In this document: one piece after another, positions 24,701 through 36,642 of the stretch
Layout: the number at the start of each line of letters is the position of its first letter
Numbering within the stretch: position 1 is the stretch's first letter
Assembly (NCBI GenBank): GCA_026874595.1
Contig: CM049313.1
Location: 71,604,659-71,668,658 of the forward strand
From: Sipunculus nudus
Taxonomy: Eukaryota; Annelida; Sipuncula; Golfingiida; Sipunculidae
Reading direction: 5' to 3'
Length of the DNA: 64,000 bases
Made by a program: the position numbers and the translations under genes
Notes under the pieces: generated by a model
What the model saw: only the letters and a program-made list of their open reading frames with translations
What the model was told of the DNA's origin: nothing
Databases searched by the model: none

Positions 24701-25736
24701 GCAGCACTGCTAGTATTTAATTCACACTAGATAAGGGTTATCGTTAAGGTGCGGTGTTCCTGCGGTTTAAACAGTTATCGGGCGGTGTATCAATCGAGCT
24801 GCACCATTAAGACCGCAGATACGAGCTCAAACAACAGATATAGGGGGCTGTGGGAGATGTAATGTCATGGTCCGACTCAGTTCCTGCCGGTGCTTGTTGC
24901 TACAGTAACAGCTTGGCAAACCTTAACAGTGTGTTAATTAGAACACAGTGCTGTTATCTCTTTGGCTGTCTGCCAGCAAGCCATGTATTAGCCAGATGCG
25001 CCAGGTATTTGGCCTCAGACTAATCCAGAGTCATTTACCGGTCTTCCCCGCATCTTTCGCCATTCCACATGTAACCAGGCATACAGATAATTCCCGGTAG
25101 CTCTATCAAACTACTAAACATCTGGTAATTTTTTGTCATTTTGATTCAGTACAGACTTCCTGATGTCTGGCCCGCCAAGAATCTCTCTCTGCTCTGTAGT
25201 GTCTAGAAGTACTTGATTCTACAGATGTGTCGAACTATAAGATTTCAAACCCAACTTGCAGTACTCATATAAATTTATAACTGTTTCACTTGGTTTTAAT
25301 CAATTAGAAGTCCAATCATTCTAAATTGTGATAGTATGTGACACGCTTAGCTGTTGATAATTAATTGGAAATCTAATAACTTAAAAACCCTTTGCAGAAG
25401 GTCGTCTGTGGAGTTAAATTCACAGTCTAAACGCAATCTGAACGCGCTATTATGTAATCGTTATTTACCCCTTAGGTATTCTAGATTTGGATTAGTACTT
25501 AGCACTTTGTTCGGTATTCATCCGTATAAAATCAGTAATATTGAAACATTAACAAATCACATATAAACATAACACCACACACACTAACACACACACACGA
25601 ACGGGGATGAGCACATATTAACTCATTGGGATGCAGACATTGAATCTCTGGCATGTGAATTCTCTATACATCTCAACATGCGGAAGGGTAATGCATTCAA
25701 CAGTTTGAATCAAATATTATTCATAATATAATCACA

Positions 25737-25738
<2 letters not shown>
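21761..25738. other. Unassigned DNA, no gene recognised
   Basis: About 4 kb without recognisable protein homology or repeat structure. A plus open frame at 23257-23490 starts at ATG in a good context (AAGAATGG) but matches nothing I know. The stretch at about 24720-25090 is less AT-rich and non-repetitive, with paired TTGGC/GCCAA half sites, and could be regulatory. A short AC-rich tract lies at 25570-25600. Confidence 0.4.

Positions 25739-25740
<2 letters not shown>

Positions 25741-25784
<44 letters not shown>
25741..25784. repeat. (TA)n microsatellite, left of the Tigger-like element
   Basis: Pure TA run ending exactly at the CAGT terminus of the transposon. Confidence 0.95.
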
Positions 25785-25787
<3 letters not shown>

Positions 25788-26036
25788 TAAAACCCCGCTA
25801 ACACGACCACCTGCGGGACCAGGCAAGTGGTCGTGTTAGCGGTGTGGTCGTGTTAGCAGGCTGATTGTACAATATTAACGCAGGATATAATATGGGTATT
25901 TCAAGTAAATGTCAAGTTTTTGTCCCTGTTTAATATAAACATTAAATATAAAGAAAAATAAACAACAAAAATGAACATGATTCAAACACTTTTATTCACA
26001 TAGGAATAAAACACACAAATAAAACAAATAGATTGA

Positions 26037-26397
26037 CTAAGCCATAATACAAGTCCATGGGCATTGTATAAATCGTAAATATTCATCCAGCGTTGACTGT
26101 GTCTTCAACTTGACAGTTTCTTTCAGTGCTTCAGTTTTCAGCTTTTCCTCAAGTTGGCTCATGGGCTGCCATAAATCAGGACAGGACTCCTGGCAAAAGA
26201 CTTTCAGTTTATCAGCCCATATCAAGGCTTCCTTGAAGGTGGCAGATGGGACGGGTAGTTTGCTGTCATCAGGCTCAGCTTCTACGGTGTTTTCCTCTTC
26301 ATATTCTTTTTGTCTCTCTTCTGTCACATCACTCATGATTCGATCCTCCCAGCCTGCTTGCAGGTTGTCTTGTGATGCGACAAAATATGAAGTAAGT
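26037..26397 (-). pseudogene. C-terminal tail of a pogo/Tigger-like transposase
   Basis: The open segment reads ...NLQAGWEDRIMSDVTEERQ... and ends with a stop near 26037. The first internal Met is at 26336, giving 99 residues. It is acidic at first (EYEEENTVEAEPDD), then has an amphipathic part (FKEALIWADKLKVF) like the tails of pogo-derived transposases, and finally QSTLDEYL at residues 80-87. That resembles the PCNA-binding box QxxLxxFF known from pogo transposase, with the second aromatic replaced by Leu. With the catalytic domain gone, this is a relic. Confidence 0.7.
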
Positions 26398-26425
26398 TAT
26401 TCTGATTAAATAAAGGTCGCCTTCT

Positions 26426-26627
26426 TACCCTGTTGATTTTCTTCGTACATTGCCATCAAATCAGCCTTACGTTTCAGGATGACTTGCACTTGTGTCTTTC
26501 CTATCCCAAACTGAGTGACTAGTTTTCTTTGACTTGTACCGGGCTGAATCTCGGCGGTCTTGATGAGTTCTATCTTCTCCTTGAGGTTGAGCTCTCTTGA
26601 TTTTTAACGAGTTGGCGGTGAAGTCAT
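26426..26627 (-). pseudogene. N-terminal DNA-binding part of a pogo/Tigger-like transposase
   Basis: From the ATG at 26625-26627 the frame reads MTSPPTR, an in-frame TAA (26604-26606), then KSRELNLKEKIELIKTAE, GTSQRKLVTQFGIGKTQVQV and ILKRKADLMAMYEEN. The arrangement (basic start, 'LKEKIELI', 'SQRKL..FGIGKTQVQ.IL') is that of the CENP-B/pogo N-terminal helix-turn-helix that binds the inverted repeats. The frame then runs into unrelated sequence and stops near 26408, where the catalytic part should follow. The early stop and the missing DDE domain make it non-functional. Confidence 0.8.
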
Positions 26628-26985
26628 TATGACAGCATTGGTCTTAACACGAAGATGATCTGGCGTCGAACACGTAGTGAGAAAAGAATGAACACATCAA
26701 ATTATAAGCGTTATTTATATGGTTCCTGCTTAATCATTGAAATGTGATTTGTCACAGTTTTACTTTACTCACCTGAATGTATGCGTTTGGTGTCAGTTAT
26801 GTTTGCCAAACTCCTTTTTTATCAGTATGTTAAATGCTAATCTAGCAGCCGTCCTCAACAAACAATGTAACAGACCATGGAGTACAATATCTATTGCTGC
26901 ATATAATTTGGCTAACAGGTTCAGCGGCAGTATAAACAAGCCTAACTTTAGCTGGGCAGATGAAAGCGGACTTTCCCATGTGCCC

Positions 26986-27183
26986 GGCTAATTAATCAGG
27001 GGCTATTATCTAAGTCCAAGCTGGGAGCTGAGCGTGTCACCTACTCACCGGGGCGCGGTCGCCACGGGCCAGTGGTGGTGATACGGCTAATTAATTACGG
27101 GCTATTATCTAAGTCCAAGCTAGGCGATGAGCTTGTTATCTGCTCAATGGGCCGCGGTCGCCACGGGCAAGTAGTCGTGATAT
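26986..27183 (-). repeat. 99-bp tandem duplication inside the Tigger-like element
   Basis: Both units start with GGCTAATTAAT and carry 'gggctattatctaagtccaa', 'gcggtcgccacgggc' and a GTNGTGATA end, at 26986-27084 and 27085-27183. It lies in the transposase-upstream side of the element. Such subterminal duplications can multiply transposase-binding sites. Confidence 0.8.
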
Positions 27184-27359
27184 GGGGGCTCATCTGAAGG
27201 TCGGGACCAGAAAAGGTGGTCGTTGGTCGTGATAGTGGGGTGGTCGTGTTACCAAAGTTTTTTATATGATAATTTATACTAGACAATTCTTGGACCAAGA
27301 AAAGTGGTCGTGTTAGCGGGGTGGTCGTGTTAGCGGGGTGGTCGTCATGCGGGAGTTCA

Positions 27360-27362
<3 letters not shown>

Positions 27363-27445
<83 letters not shown>
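27363..27445. repeat. (TA)n microsatellite, right of the Tigger-like element
   Basis: About 41 TA units starting at the transposon terminus ACTG. With the left tract it implies insertion into a pre-existing (TA)n run. Confidence 0.95.
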
Positions 27446-27451
<6 letters not shown>

Positions 27452-30400
27452 AGTCTTTGTAATATTTTTCAATAAATCCTTTTAGTATTCTATGATTAAC
27501 TCCTCTGTTATGCCTATTTCATTCCAATATCTTAAATTTCAGAGAGAACATTGATCGGCTAAATAATTGGTTCACTGCTATACTTAGAGAGGAAAAAAGC
27601 AGGTATAGCAAAAAAAAGAGTTCTGGAATACTTAAAATTAAACTTAAGATCAAAAGTTTATATGCCATATTATAACTAATATGTTGTGGTGATAAATATA
27701 ATTTGAAAGGTAAAATAAAAGCGTTTTCTTGCTTGGACCCTGAAAGGTCTCTTCAGGGATAAAACCATTGATAATTCGTGCTTAGTCATTAAAACGTGTT
27801 CTTTAGGCTAATGTATACATACATTCAATACAATTACATATAATCAGGTTCTAAGCAATACAATGGGCAAATCGTTCAGATTATGGAGCTAAGATAATAG
27901 GATTTCTCTTTTGTTTCCTCTTTAAAAGTATGGCTTATCGAAGATTTCAGATAAATTGTTTTCTGTTATTTATAGTTGGCCCGGCGAGGTCGATAAAAAC
28001 CGAATTCTTTAGAATTTAATTAACCAGCGACCTGTCTTTTGTCTTCCAGGTAATTGCATTAATTACTTTGAAAATAGCGTATTTAATCTAATGGAGCTTT
28101 GTGTCCATGTAAATCTTATTGTCGGGATTAAATGGCCTGAGCAATGGTTTATATCTAGAGATTATTTCTCCAGAATTAAATAACTGAGCTAATGCAGAAT
28201 GGTCTCAGGGGAAGTTAAAGCACTTTTTTATCTGAATCTGAGCTTTTTCGGAAAATATAAAACAAATGCTCAACCTCGGACACATGCTGATAATTATACA
28301 CCAATACATCTGTAATATAATTTTGTTACATTAACATTTTTGCTCAGTCGAAAATATTGCGTTGAAGCCTGTTTCGAACCCATGTCGGTAGCACACATGT
28401 TCGGCGTTTCAACCACTTCCCTAGAAAAGCATGCTTTACTAGCGAGACAGTTCGGTCCGCTTTTCATTTGCATCTCGTTACAATATGTAATATAACAATG
28501 TTAAATTCAAGGGTTAAATATTTGCAAACTGGTAGTGAATCTTTTTTATCATGACTTTCTGGAATAGTTTTCAGGACTGAACTGCTGTCATATCATAGAC
28601 TTTAAAATTAAAACAAATGTGTATTTCATGATATAATTTTATCACTTTGCAGATTTGATATATATATAATCAAGATATGCAAGCCAGGATAACCATACCT
28701 TTCACTTTATCATGACATACGCTATGCCTTTTTGTCCACCATACTTTTTGGATTATTTATTGATCCAGAACATATTTGCTGTATATTTCAGAAGTGTTTT
28801 GATTGCCCATGCTTAAAATAAACGTCGAAATACCCAAACGTTTACGGTATTAGGACCTATTACGATAAATTAAAACCTGATTTCGTCACAACAGTACACG
28901 TGCTTTTTCTAAACGAAATGTATACATGTACCTGCAAATCGTATTTTATTGAGTCCATATATTTGCAGTCTCGTTTGACTGTATTTGCACGGTCTGCTCA
29001 GTGAAACCTTGTTAGTCAGTGTTTCTTAAATATGCGAGAGTATGAAATGGAAGGATTCACAATGGACAGTGATCATGTTTATAGGTTCAATTTCCTCAGC
29101 AAATCCTACATGGGTCTGTCAGACCAAGAAACTTGTGTTGTAACAAAACTGATGTAGCTCAGCAGAGTTGAAAGTATAACGTGAATAAAAAGTCAGATCT
29201 TATTTCTAATTTGTTAAACTTGACTGGACAGTAAGCAATTCATACATATCAGGCATTTTTATATCTGTCATCATTTGAATAACTGTCTCAAATGTAATTT
29301 ATGTGATTACTTCTTTGAAAAAAACTTCGCAACCTAGGTTTGCGCCACATACACTTTGTTTTAATTAATTAATGGCACGGTACATTATTGAAACAAGATG
29401 TTATTTGAAATTAAAGCATATTTATTGAAAGGACCACTAAACTGAGATATTTTCATGGATAAATCCGCATCTTACAAAACAATAAGTAAATGGTTGATAC
29501 ACCGTATAAATTATCTGTGAAGATTTTGATAAGTTTCCCCCGTGTAGATTCATGTAAAATTCTAGTTGAACTGGACCCTCTTGTTAATGTAAATATATCC
29601 ATATACTGCTTCTGCTTCTGTCTAATGGACTGTACACAAAGTATATACATGGTTTTCTCGGGAAAGAAGAAATAATAATAATTAAATACCGTTGCATATT
29701 GATTTGCTTTGTTTATCTTGTTTAACTTACTTTTTGCTACGAGATCTTGCTTAAAGAACATATTTTTTTTTTGCATTTGCAACAAGCTCATGTTCAAATG
29801 AATACCATATTGGTGTTATCTAAGATTTGTCCTCACATAACGTTTCAACCTATTCAGCTGGATCATGGCCAGACAAGTGTTCCTGTTTTATGTAATCCAT
29901 CATTTGCTTTTAATTCAAAATTATATTAGAAATGTAGTAGACGCAAAATATGAATGAAGCGAGATGAGATTATAATAATTATCTGTCAGTTATAAAAGAT
30001 TGATTATGAAAATAATGTAAATATTCGTAAATTACTCGCTTTGCGACAGCCCCATGTCACCGAACATAGTGTTACCATGGTTTAACCGCCACGTGCACTT
30101 ATTTGTCAGAGATGACTTTGTTTTTGTTCTCGTATCTTTTTTTTCAATGTAGCACACTGTAGAAATATCCCCACTATTGTTATCTAAAACTAAGTAAATG
30201 TATTCTACTTGTATTTGAGCATTTCCAAATTTAACCTTTGAATTTGTAAATTATTGGTCTTATATATACCCTATGTATAATCTATTTTAAAAACGGAAAT
30301 GAAATTGGTCCTACTGAAAGAGCTTACTACCAAGAATTGTACCATAATACTCTTTTGTCAATGTGGCCTTTAAAGAGATTGTCCGGGTAAAATTCTTAAA

Positions 30401-31350
30401 CATGTCTACGCAGATTTCATAAACTTTCTGGTGCTTTAAAGGTCACTATATGTCTGTATTACACACATACTGATGTTCACCGCCATAAGATGGATAAGCC
30501 ATGGCAGGTACGTTGTACTTTTGGACAATTTCCGTTCTAACATTCTACAAAAAAGGCAACACCTACGGGATTTATGTAATCAGCCCTGGACGATTTATTT
30601 ATCTGACCATTGACTTCCATGTACGAGATCGTTCCATATATAGATCTAAGGCATAGCTTTTGCGATAACAAAATTGCGGAATTACATTTCTTTTCACCTA
30701 CAACTGTAACATACAATTTCAAATTAAAACAAAATCGATGACTAAAGGTAAGAATACAAGAAAAAGCTTGGCGAATTGCCGCCGAATAGCTCCTTCCTCG
30801 GCTAGAGTATCAGATTATTTAATAAATCCTCCACGATAATATTTTCCCAGGGGAAATACTTAGGACAAAAGAATTGAAAAGTTCAGATAGACCACAGAAA
30901 ACATAAAACAAACGGAATTGCCTAATGTATAATGGAGACTGGCTTACATCAGTATATTGCTCGTCAGATTATTTCCTGAATGAAGCATATTAACTTAATA
31001 GGGAAAGAAATTAACCTCAGTTTTTATTATTAACTGTAGTAGCATTAGGGCTTATCAGTACATAAGCTTAATTGCTTAATCTAAAATTTTATAGTGTTCC
31101 TGTAGATATTTAGTGGCAAGCTGCCACCCATAAGTTGATATTAAAGTTCTGGACACGTTTGGTAGGCAAAACAATTAATCCAAGACTGTGGTTAAATTTA
31201 AGTTACGCAGATGTTCGCGTCATATTTGAACGTACTCTGTCATGTTCGTTTGTAATTAAAGTATTTGTTTGTTGATAATTCTACATTTCATGAGAGTTGA
31301 TCCTGGAAAATGATACACATATATACACATATAATGATTTGTGTATATAT
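27446..31350. other. Unassigned DNA with one SINE fragment
   Basis: No gene recognised. At about 28000-28230 a non-repetitive stretch carries several homeodomain cores (TTTAATTAACC, TAATTGCATTAATTAC) and could be a developmental enhancer; that is inference only. A SINE-B copy lies at 28366-28480. Confidence 0.4.
28366..28480 (-). mobile_element. SINE-like family B, copy 2
   Basis: On the plus strand it reads 'tttcgaacccatgtcggta', 'ctagaaaagcatgctttact', 'agcgagacagttcggtccgc', the reverse complement of the core seen at 16.54 kb. Diverged and truncated; non-coding. Confidence 0.65.
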
Positions 31351-31351
31351 T

Positions 31352-31700
31352 TACGAAAACTGATAAAACTAGTCATGATCAATTAATAGACTGGTGATGT
31401 TTTTAGAGATAAGATGAAACCACAGCTGAGAAACTGACGACTAGCTGTAATTTGGCAGATTCAAAATATAGGGAAAAAAATTCGTGAAAATAGAGGAAAA
31501 ATACACGGTTTTGTCATCAATCATCGGGAACTGGTAAAACTAGTCATAAATAATAAACATGTGAGGTTTCTGGAGACTAGATAAAACCACAACTGAAACT
31601 TTCCTGTAATTTGGCAGTTTGAAATATATGGGAAGTTGAAACAAAAAAATTGAAAAATAAAAATACAGGTGGCGTCACCAGTCTTCGTGAACTGAATTTT
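31352..31700 (+). repeat. Tandem duplication of a ~165-170 bp unit
   Basis: 'actgataaaactagtcat' (31358) recurs as 'actggtaaaactagtcat' (31530). It is followed in both units by 'taataaac/taatagac', a GTTT block, 'agataaaaccacaactga'-like text and 'tgtaatttggcag'. A third start (GTGAACTG) begins at about 31686. Diverged, non-coding. Confidence 0.75.
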
Positions 31701-33237
31701 ATGTCGTGATAATCGATAACATTTTCATCTCAAAATTAATCAAACATCCCTTGAGTAAATAGATCTAGGCAACAGCATGTAAGACCGCTTTGGACTTGCA
31801 GTCTGGGCATATTATGCCCTTGTACTGCCGACGAAGAAAGCAGGCCCATAATTAAAGCAAGTACCAGTCTATCTTTTTATTATTATAAATTTACCTGAAA
31901 GGGGTCGCCTTTTTCTTCATGAATATATAGAGAGACAGGCAGGTGCAAGTTTATTTAATATAAATTGTGGCTCAGTAAAACCGGTTAAAATGTTTTATTT
32001 GCAATGCTACCACCCACACTGCTGAAACCGAGCAGGCAAGTTTGAATTTGAATCAGATGTGATCGTCTGTAATAACATATCTTGTTCAGTAGATTTCTAA
32101 ATCCACCGCTGTGCAGGTTTTATCAATGTAAACAAATGCTGTGTTAAATGTCCCCCAAATCTGATGTTTTTGTTAGTGAAAAAAAAGAAAATATTCGAAA
32201 AATTTAAAACCTATAAGGACATGTTAATAATCGTGCAGTAATGATTCATCTGTGGCTTCTTTAAATAGTCTGAAACACGACCTTTAGATGTTCCGCCTGT
32301 AACACTATTAAAAAATATGTTTGATTGTCATGTTTTAGGCATTGTTGTTTTATGAAATGTATCTGACATTGTTTCACATTTCTTATTAGTTAAAAAAAGC
32401 TAGTTTGATCAGTAATTATTTCACATGAATTTTAGTGGATACAAAACTCGCTCCATAAGCAAAAGTTAAAAGGAAACTTCTGACGCTTCCTACTTCATTT
32501 CAATTATTTCTTTTCTATTAACAAATACGCACATCGGTATACCGTTCTTCCATCAATTAGATCATATAGAACACATCCTAATCCTATGTGAAAATGCAAA
32601 AGTTTATCCAAAACAAATTCATATTAACTGTTTATGTTTAATTAGTTTCAATAAGCAAACGAAAATAATATTCCAAAATAATGTCCAAAACGTTAGTGAA
32701 TCATAGGGAGTATAGAGTGTATATGTTTCGACTGTATACTCTTCCTAAGGATTGGTCCAAAGCCTGTTAGTTGCATTGTATATTAAATGAGGATGAAGAA
32801 TGGTATGTTATATTATGTCATTCTGGATTTCAAGTTTATATGCATGGGTTAGGAAGAGTCCGCAATTCAAAACCCGTCGTTAAGACATATGAGCAAATCT
32901 CCGAGGGTCTAGCGATATTTCACCGTTCTGTTACTGAGGTTCCAAACCCAAATTTCAGTTTTCCCCCGGTATTTTGAACTTAAATACAGGTTACACCCCG
33001 TACTGTTCAAATTAATTGAACAAATGATAAATTCTTGTGTTTTTAATTGATGATATATTATTGAACTTAACCACGTGAAAGATACTGGATTCCAAAGCTA
33101 GAGTCAATCCATGAAAATATTTAGTTGTTGCCAAAGGTTAATTTTATTGTTAAATATATGTTACATTTATATTGTCTCGTAAACTGCACAATAGCGCATG
33201 CAGAATACGTTACATGCAAATATAATGTATAAAAAAT
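31701..33237. other. Unassigned DNA, no gene recognised
   Basis: AT-rich, no repeat family or coding frame that I can support. The plus open frame at 32771-32977 has no recognisable motif. Confidence 0.4.
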
Positions 33238-33360
33238 ACCGGCTTCTGTTGCTTACGGGTAGAGAAGAGGACTAAAAGCCGGGAGATCGTGAGTTCGAAC
33301 CTCAACCGTGGCGGTGAGATTTTTCAGGGTCGGCCCCCACCCAGGGTGAGCGCTATACAA
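33238..33360 (+). mobile_element. SINE family A, 3'-truncated copy
   Basis: The tRNA-like head is preserved: 'ccggcttctgttgcttacgg', 'agccgggagatcgtgagttc' (B box GTTCGAACC), then 'ggtgagatttttcagggtcg' and 'gggtgagcgct'. The body beyond about 33360 is missing. Confidence 0.75.
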
Positions 33361-35430
33361 TACGTCCTACCCATAGAATGTATACTTTCTGCAGTCATAC
33401 CTACCGTTTTTGCTTTGGTATATAGGATGTTCTAGTATTTGGTGTTTTATATAAGATGGACGGATAAAATTTATTTTATGGAAACCAGATCTTTGGGCAG
33501 TCCAATACCACGATATCCCACCTTTTGTCGGTATCCGAAAATCATTGCATCCGCCCGGAGAGTATGCGTTCATCACGTTTGTGTTTGTTCATTATATAAC
33601 TCATGCACTCATGTATGATATCTCATGCCACTTTCAAGGAATTGCGGAAAATATGTTAGATTTAAGTATGGTTCCCTCAACAATCCTTATTGAGGAATGT
33701 CATCAAGGAATATTCACAAATATATGATTATTTATGCACTAATTAAACTGGGAATATGGGCCGAATAAGTAAATGTAAACACTGGTCAGGAAGCATCCTA
33801 CAGTGGGACCCTAACCCCCCCCCCCCCCCATGGAATCCTGGGATTGCAGATTTTGAGTTTGTTATAAATCTATAACAAATACATAGTGTAATTGAATCCC
33901 TATTAGCCATTTCTATCAGGTCTAGATAAAATCATTAAACTTTTTTATTGCAGAATAAGAAAGAATTCATATTCTGAAACAGATAAATACAATTACGATG
34001 AACAATACAGACATGCATTTAACACAAAAGGAAAATGACAAATGGTCAATTTACATCTTAGCTATTATAAAAAAGATATATTTAACATGTTTTATATATA
34101 TATATATATTTCGGCACATGGCAGATCTTCAGACTTTCTAACTCTCAACACATCTCTCCCAATTTTTATTGTGGGTGTCTCGTTTACCTTTCATTTTTTC
34201 CGCTCTATCTTCTATACTGACAATTTTAGCTTTAATTTAACTTATGATTTAACCTATGATGTATTGAGATATATATATCGAGGTGGTAACAAGAGCAGAC
34301 GTAACAGTCTTTTACATTACAGTCCAGCTCGGGCCTTCCTGTAGCTAGGGTTGTAATGGATTACAGCATTGTGCTAGATAATTAAAACTAAAAAGAATTA
34401 GGAGAAGGGAGGAGACGACCAATTAAAGAACCACATAACTTGAACAAGACACTTTGCATGAAAGTTATTTTAAAGGGTTCACTTTAATTTTGTTTTCAAT
34501 CTGAAAAAAAACTTAGTATGTATAAACTATTGTTTCGAGATATTTTCCACGGTCAACATAAAAATCCCGAAGGGGGGGAGGGGTCGAAATATACATATTT
34601 CATCGGATGAATATAACACCAAGTGTACATTTTCACAAAACATTTTATGGCGTCTTAACTGTGACTTTTAGTAGATAGTTAGAAGTCCATTGTTTATTTC
34701 ATCGAGAACACGAACAAAGGATCATGAACATACAAATACAGTGCATTTACAAGCTAAAACTAATATGAAGAAGGCGGTGCGTTTTGGCAAAATTATACTA
34801 ACTTACGTTGAAATATATGGCAACATAAATAATAGCAAAAATTAGTATAAATATTCTTGCTGACGATGACAATGCTTCAAACAAAATTTCCCATATTTCC
34901 AGTGCATGGAGGTTTATTTTACATTTTACTCATAAGACTCATTTTACACTAAAATATTGTGCAGTTTCGCGGAAGCCCTTCGTGAGACAGGTCCCTGTGA
35001 GAAAACCCAAGGGTCACGCCGAACGAGCGTGTTTGCCTGTCATTACGGTGTCTGGCTTCTGTTGTAAAGCAGGTTTATGTAGACAAGGGCCGTGGAGCAT
35101 GCCACTGCATGACTGATACTGTTTTTACTCTCAAACAATGGCACCGTGCGTGAGGCATGTAAAAGTCGTCTTTGTTTCTGCTGTACACGACCACCGGCAG
35201 GTTAATATACACACGGCTGTTCTTTGTCTATGTCTGAGGTATACAATCTGTTATATACACATACACTGTACACTTAAACAATGGTTGGGCTAGACGGCAA
35301 TTCGCTGACATACAACCAAACAGACCTGGAGATGTATCCGGAAACAGGATCATGATTTTTTTCACATTTCCTTGTCTGTTTTGTGTTCCACTGTATAATA
35401 TGCATTGTAAATGATTAAATTGCTCAGGGT
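33361..35430. other. Unassigned DNA with a C tract and a short (TA)n
   Basis: No gene recognised. It holds a 15-nt C tract at 33815-33829 and a short (TA)n at 34092-34109. The less AT-rich stretch at 34970-35200 is non-repetitive with no coding frame I can support. Confidence 0.4.
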
Positions 35431-35435
35431 AAAAC

Positions 35436-35570
35436 ATTTGGCCGATCCGGGATTCGAACCCATGTCGGTGGCGCACAAGTCCGGCGTACCAACCGCTTCG
35501 CTAGAAAAGCAAGCTTTACTAGCGGGACAGTTCAGTCCGCTTTTATGTCACCCCGTAACACACCCCCTCT
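35436..35570 (-). mobile_element. SINE-like family B, copy 3
   Basis: This is the best preserved of the three copies. In reverse complement it reads 'gttacggggtgacataaaag', 'actgaactgtcccgctag', 'ctagcgaagcggttggta' (A-box-like), 'gccaccgacatgggttcgaa' (B-box-like) and ends near 'tcccggatcggcc'. The open frames starting MRHRHGFE here and at 16.62 kb are the same repeat, not genes. Confidence 0.7.
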
Positions 35571-35922
35571 TAAGAGCGTTCTGCTATCAGAACAAGACCA
35601 ATTATCCCAGGAGTCACACTTGGTGAGCTTATTCCCTGGGCCACAAAGTTCACCGTCACGTTGGACGAGCCCCTATTAGTTACAAAGACAAATTTAAAAA
35701 AATAAATAAAAAAAAAGGAATTGAAAGCTCAAAATATAATTAATCACGTATGATCTATTTGTATAACGTTAACTTTCCAATTGGGGTTGATTATTCCTAT
35801 TTGGTTTTTGGTTAAAAAACTAGGTCACTTTTGTTTGATTTTCAATGCCAGTTATCAGCTTGATCATAATAAAAAAAATAATGTCACAGCCATCGACTTT
35901 TTGCATCTGATTGGTCATACTA

Positions 35923-35924
<2 letters not shown>

Positions 35925-35984
<60 letters not shown>
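35925..35984. repeat. (TA)n microsatellite
   Basis: About 30 TA units; the overlapping open frame with Ile-Tyr repeats is artefactual. Confidence 0.95.
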
Positions 35985-35987
<3 letters not shown>

Positions 35988-36642
35988 AGCAGTTGTGTGT
36001 TATTTAAGACCATACTTATATTTGTAAAATTACCCATGGACATTAAGGCGTATTTCTCATTATTTTTCAAGTCTATATTGTATCTTTTGTTTCTCGTTTG
36101 AACAAAAAAAACTCGTGTATTTAAAATAACCTACCAGCAAACTGCACTAGAAAAAAAAATCAACAACAGGCACGGTGCCTATAATGCTGAACATATTTTA
36201 TTTTCTGTAATTAATGACTGAGCGAGCAATGTTGATCGCTATCTTGTCTTTATCCAAACAAGAAACGCCATACGTTCAGGAAATATCAGTTTATTTTAAA
36301 GGCTATTAATAAAATGAAATAAAATTAAAAAAGACAGTTAAAAAGAAACACAACAAAAAAAGACGGATCTATGCGTGTTCTGATCAGCTGCGGCCGGTAG
36401 GAAGGATTCGACTGAAATCGACCTGCTTGCAAATCCCTATCGTTATCGCCACAGACGTGATGAAATCACGCAATTCTTGCAATACCTAACGTTGTGAAAA
36501 TTGTTGCAGGTTTCATTAAATAGGCCGGCGTCATTTGCTTTATATGCCCACGCCCGCAAAATTATTACCACCGTAGGTCGGCGACACGAAGTCAGTCAAC
36601 ATTTTCCAGCCAAATAAACGATATATTTAGCCATATATATGT

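Larger units (their letters stand above)
25785..27362 (-). mobile_element. pogo/Tigger-type DNA transposon, internally deleted
   Basis: The 1578-bp element starts CAGTAAAACCCCGCTAAC and ends GCGGGAGTTCACTG, giving inverted CAGT...ACTG termini. A TA lies at each end, as expected for Tc1/mariner/pogo insertion, and both ends abut (TA)n. The 16-bp word GTGGTCGTGTTAGCGG and close variants recur near both ends in both orientations (25797-25811, 25827-25842, 25844-25860, 27302-27352); these are candidate transposase sites. On the minus strand, 26426-26627 encodes a CENP-B/pogo-type N-terminal helix-turn-helix and 26037-26397 encodes the acidic C-terminal tail. The DDE catalytic core that should lie between them is absent, so it cannot move by itself. 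Confidence 0.88.
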
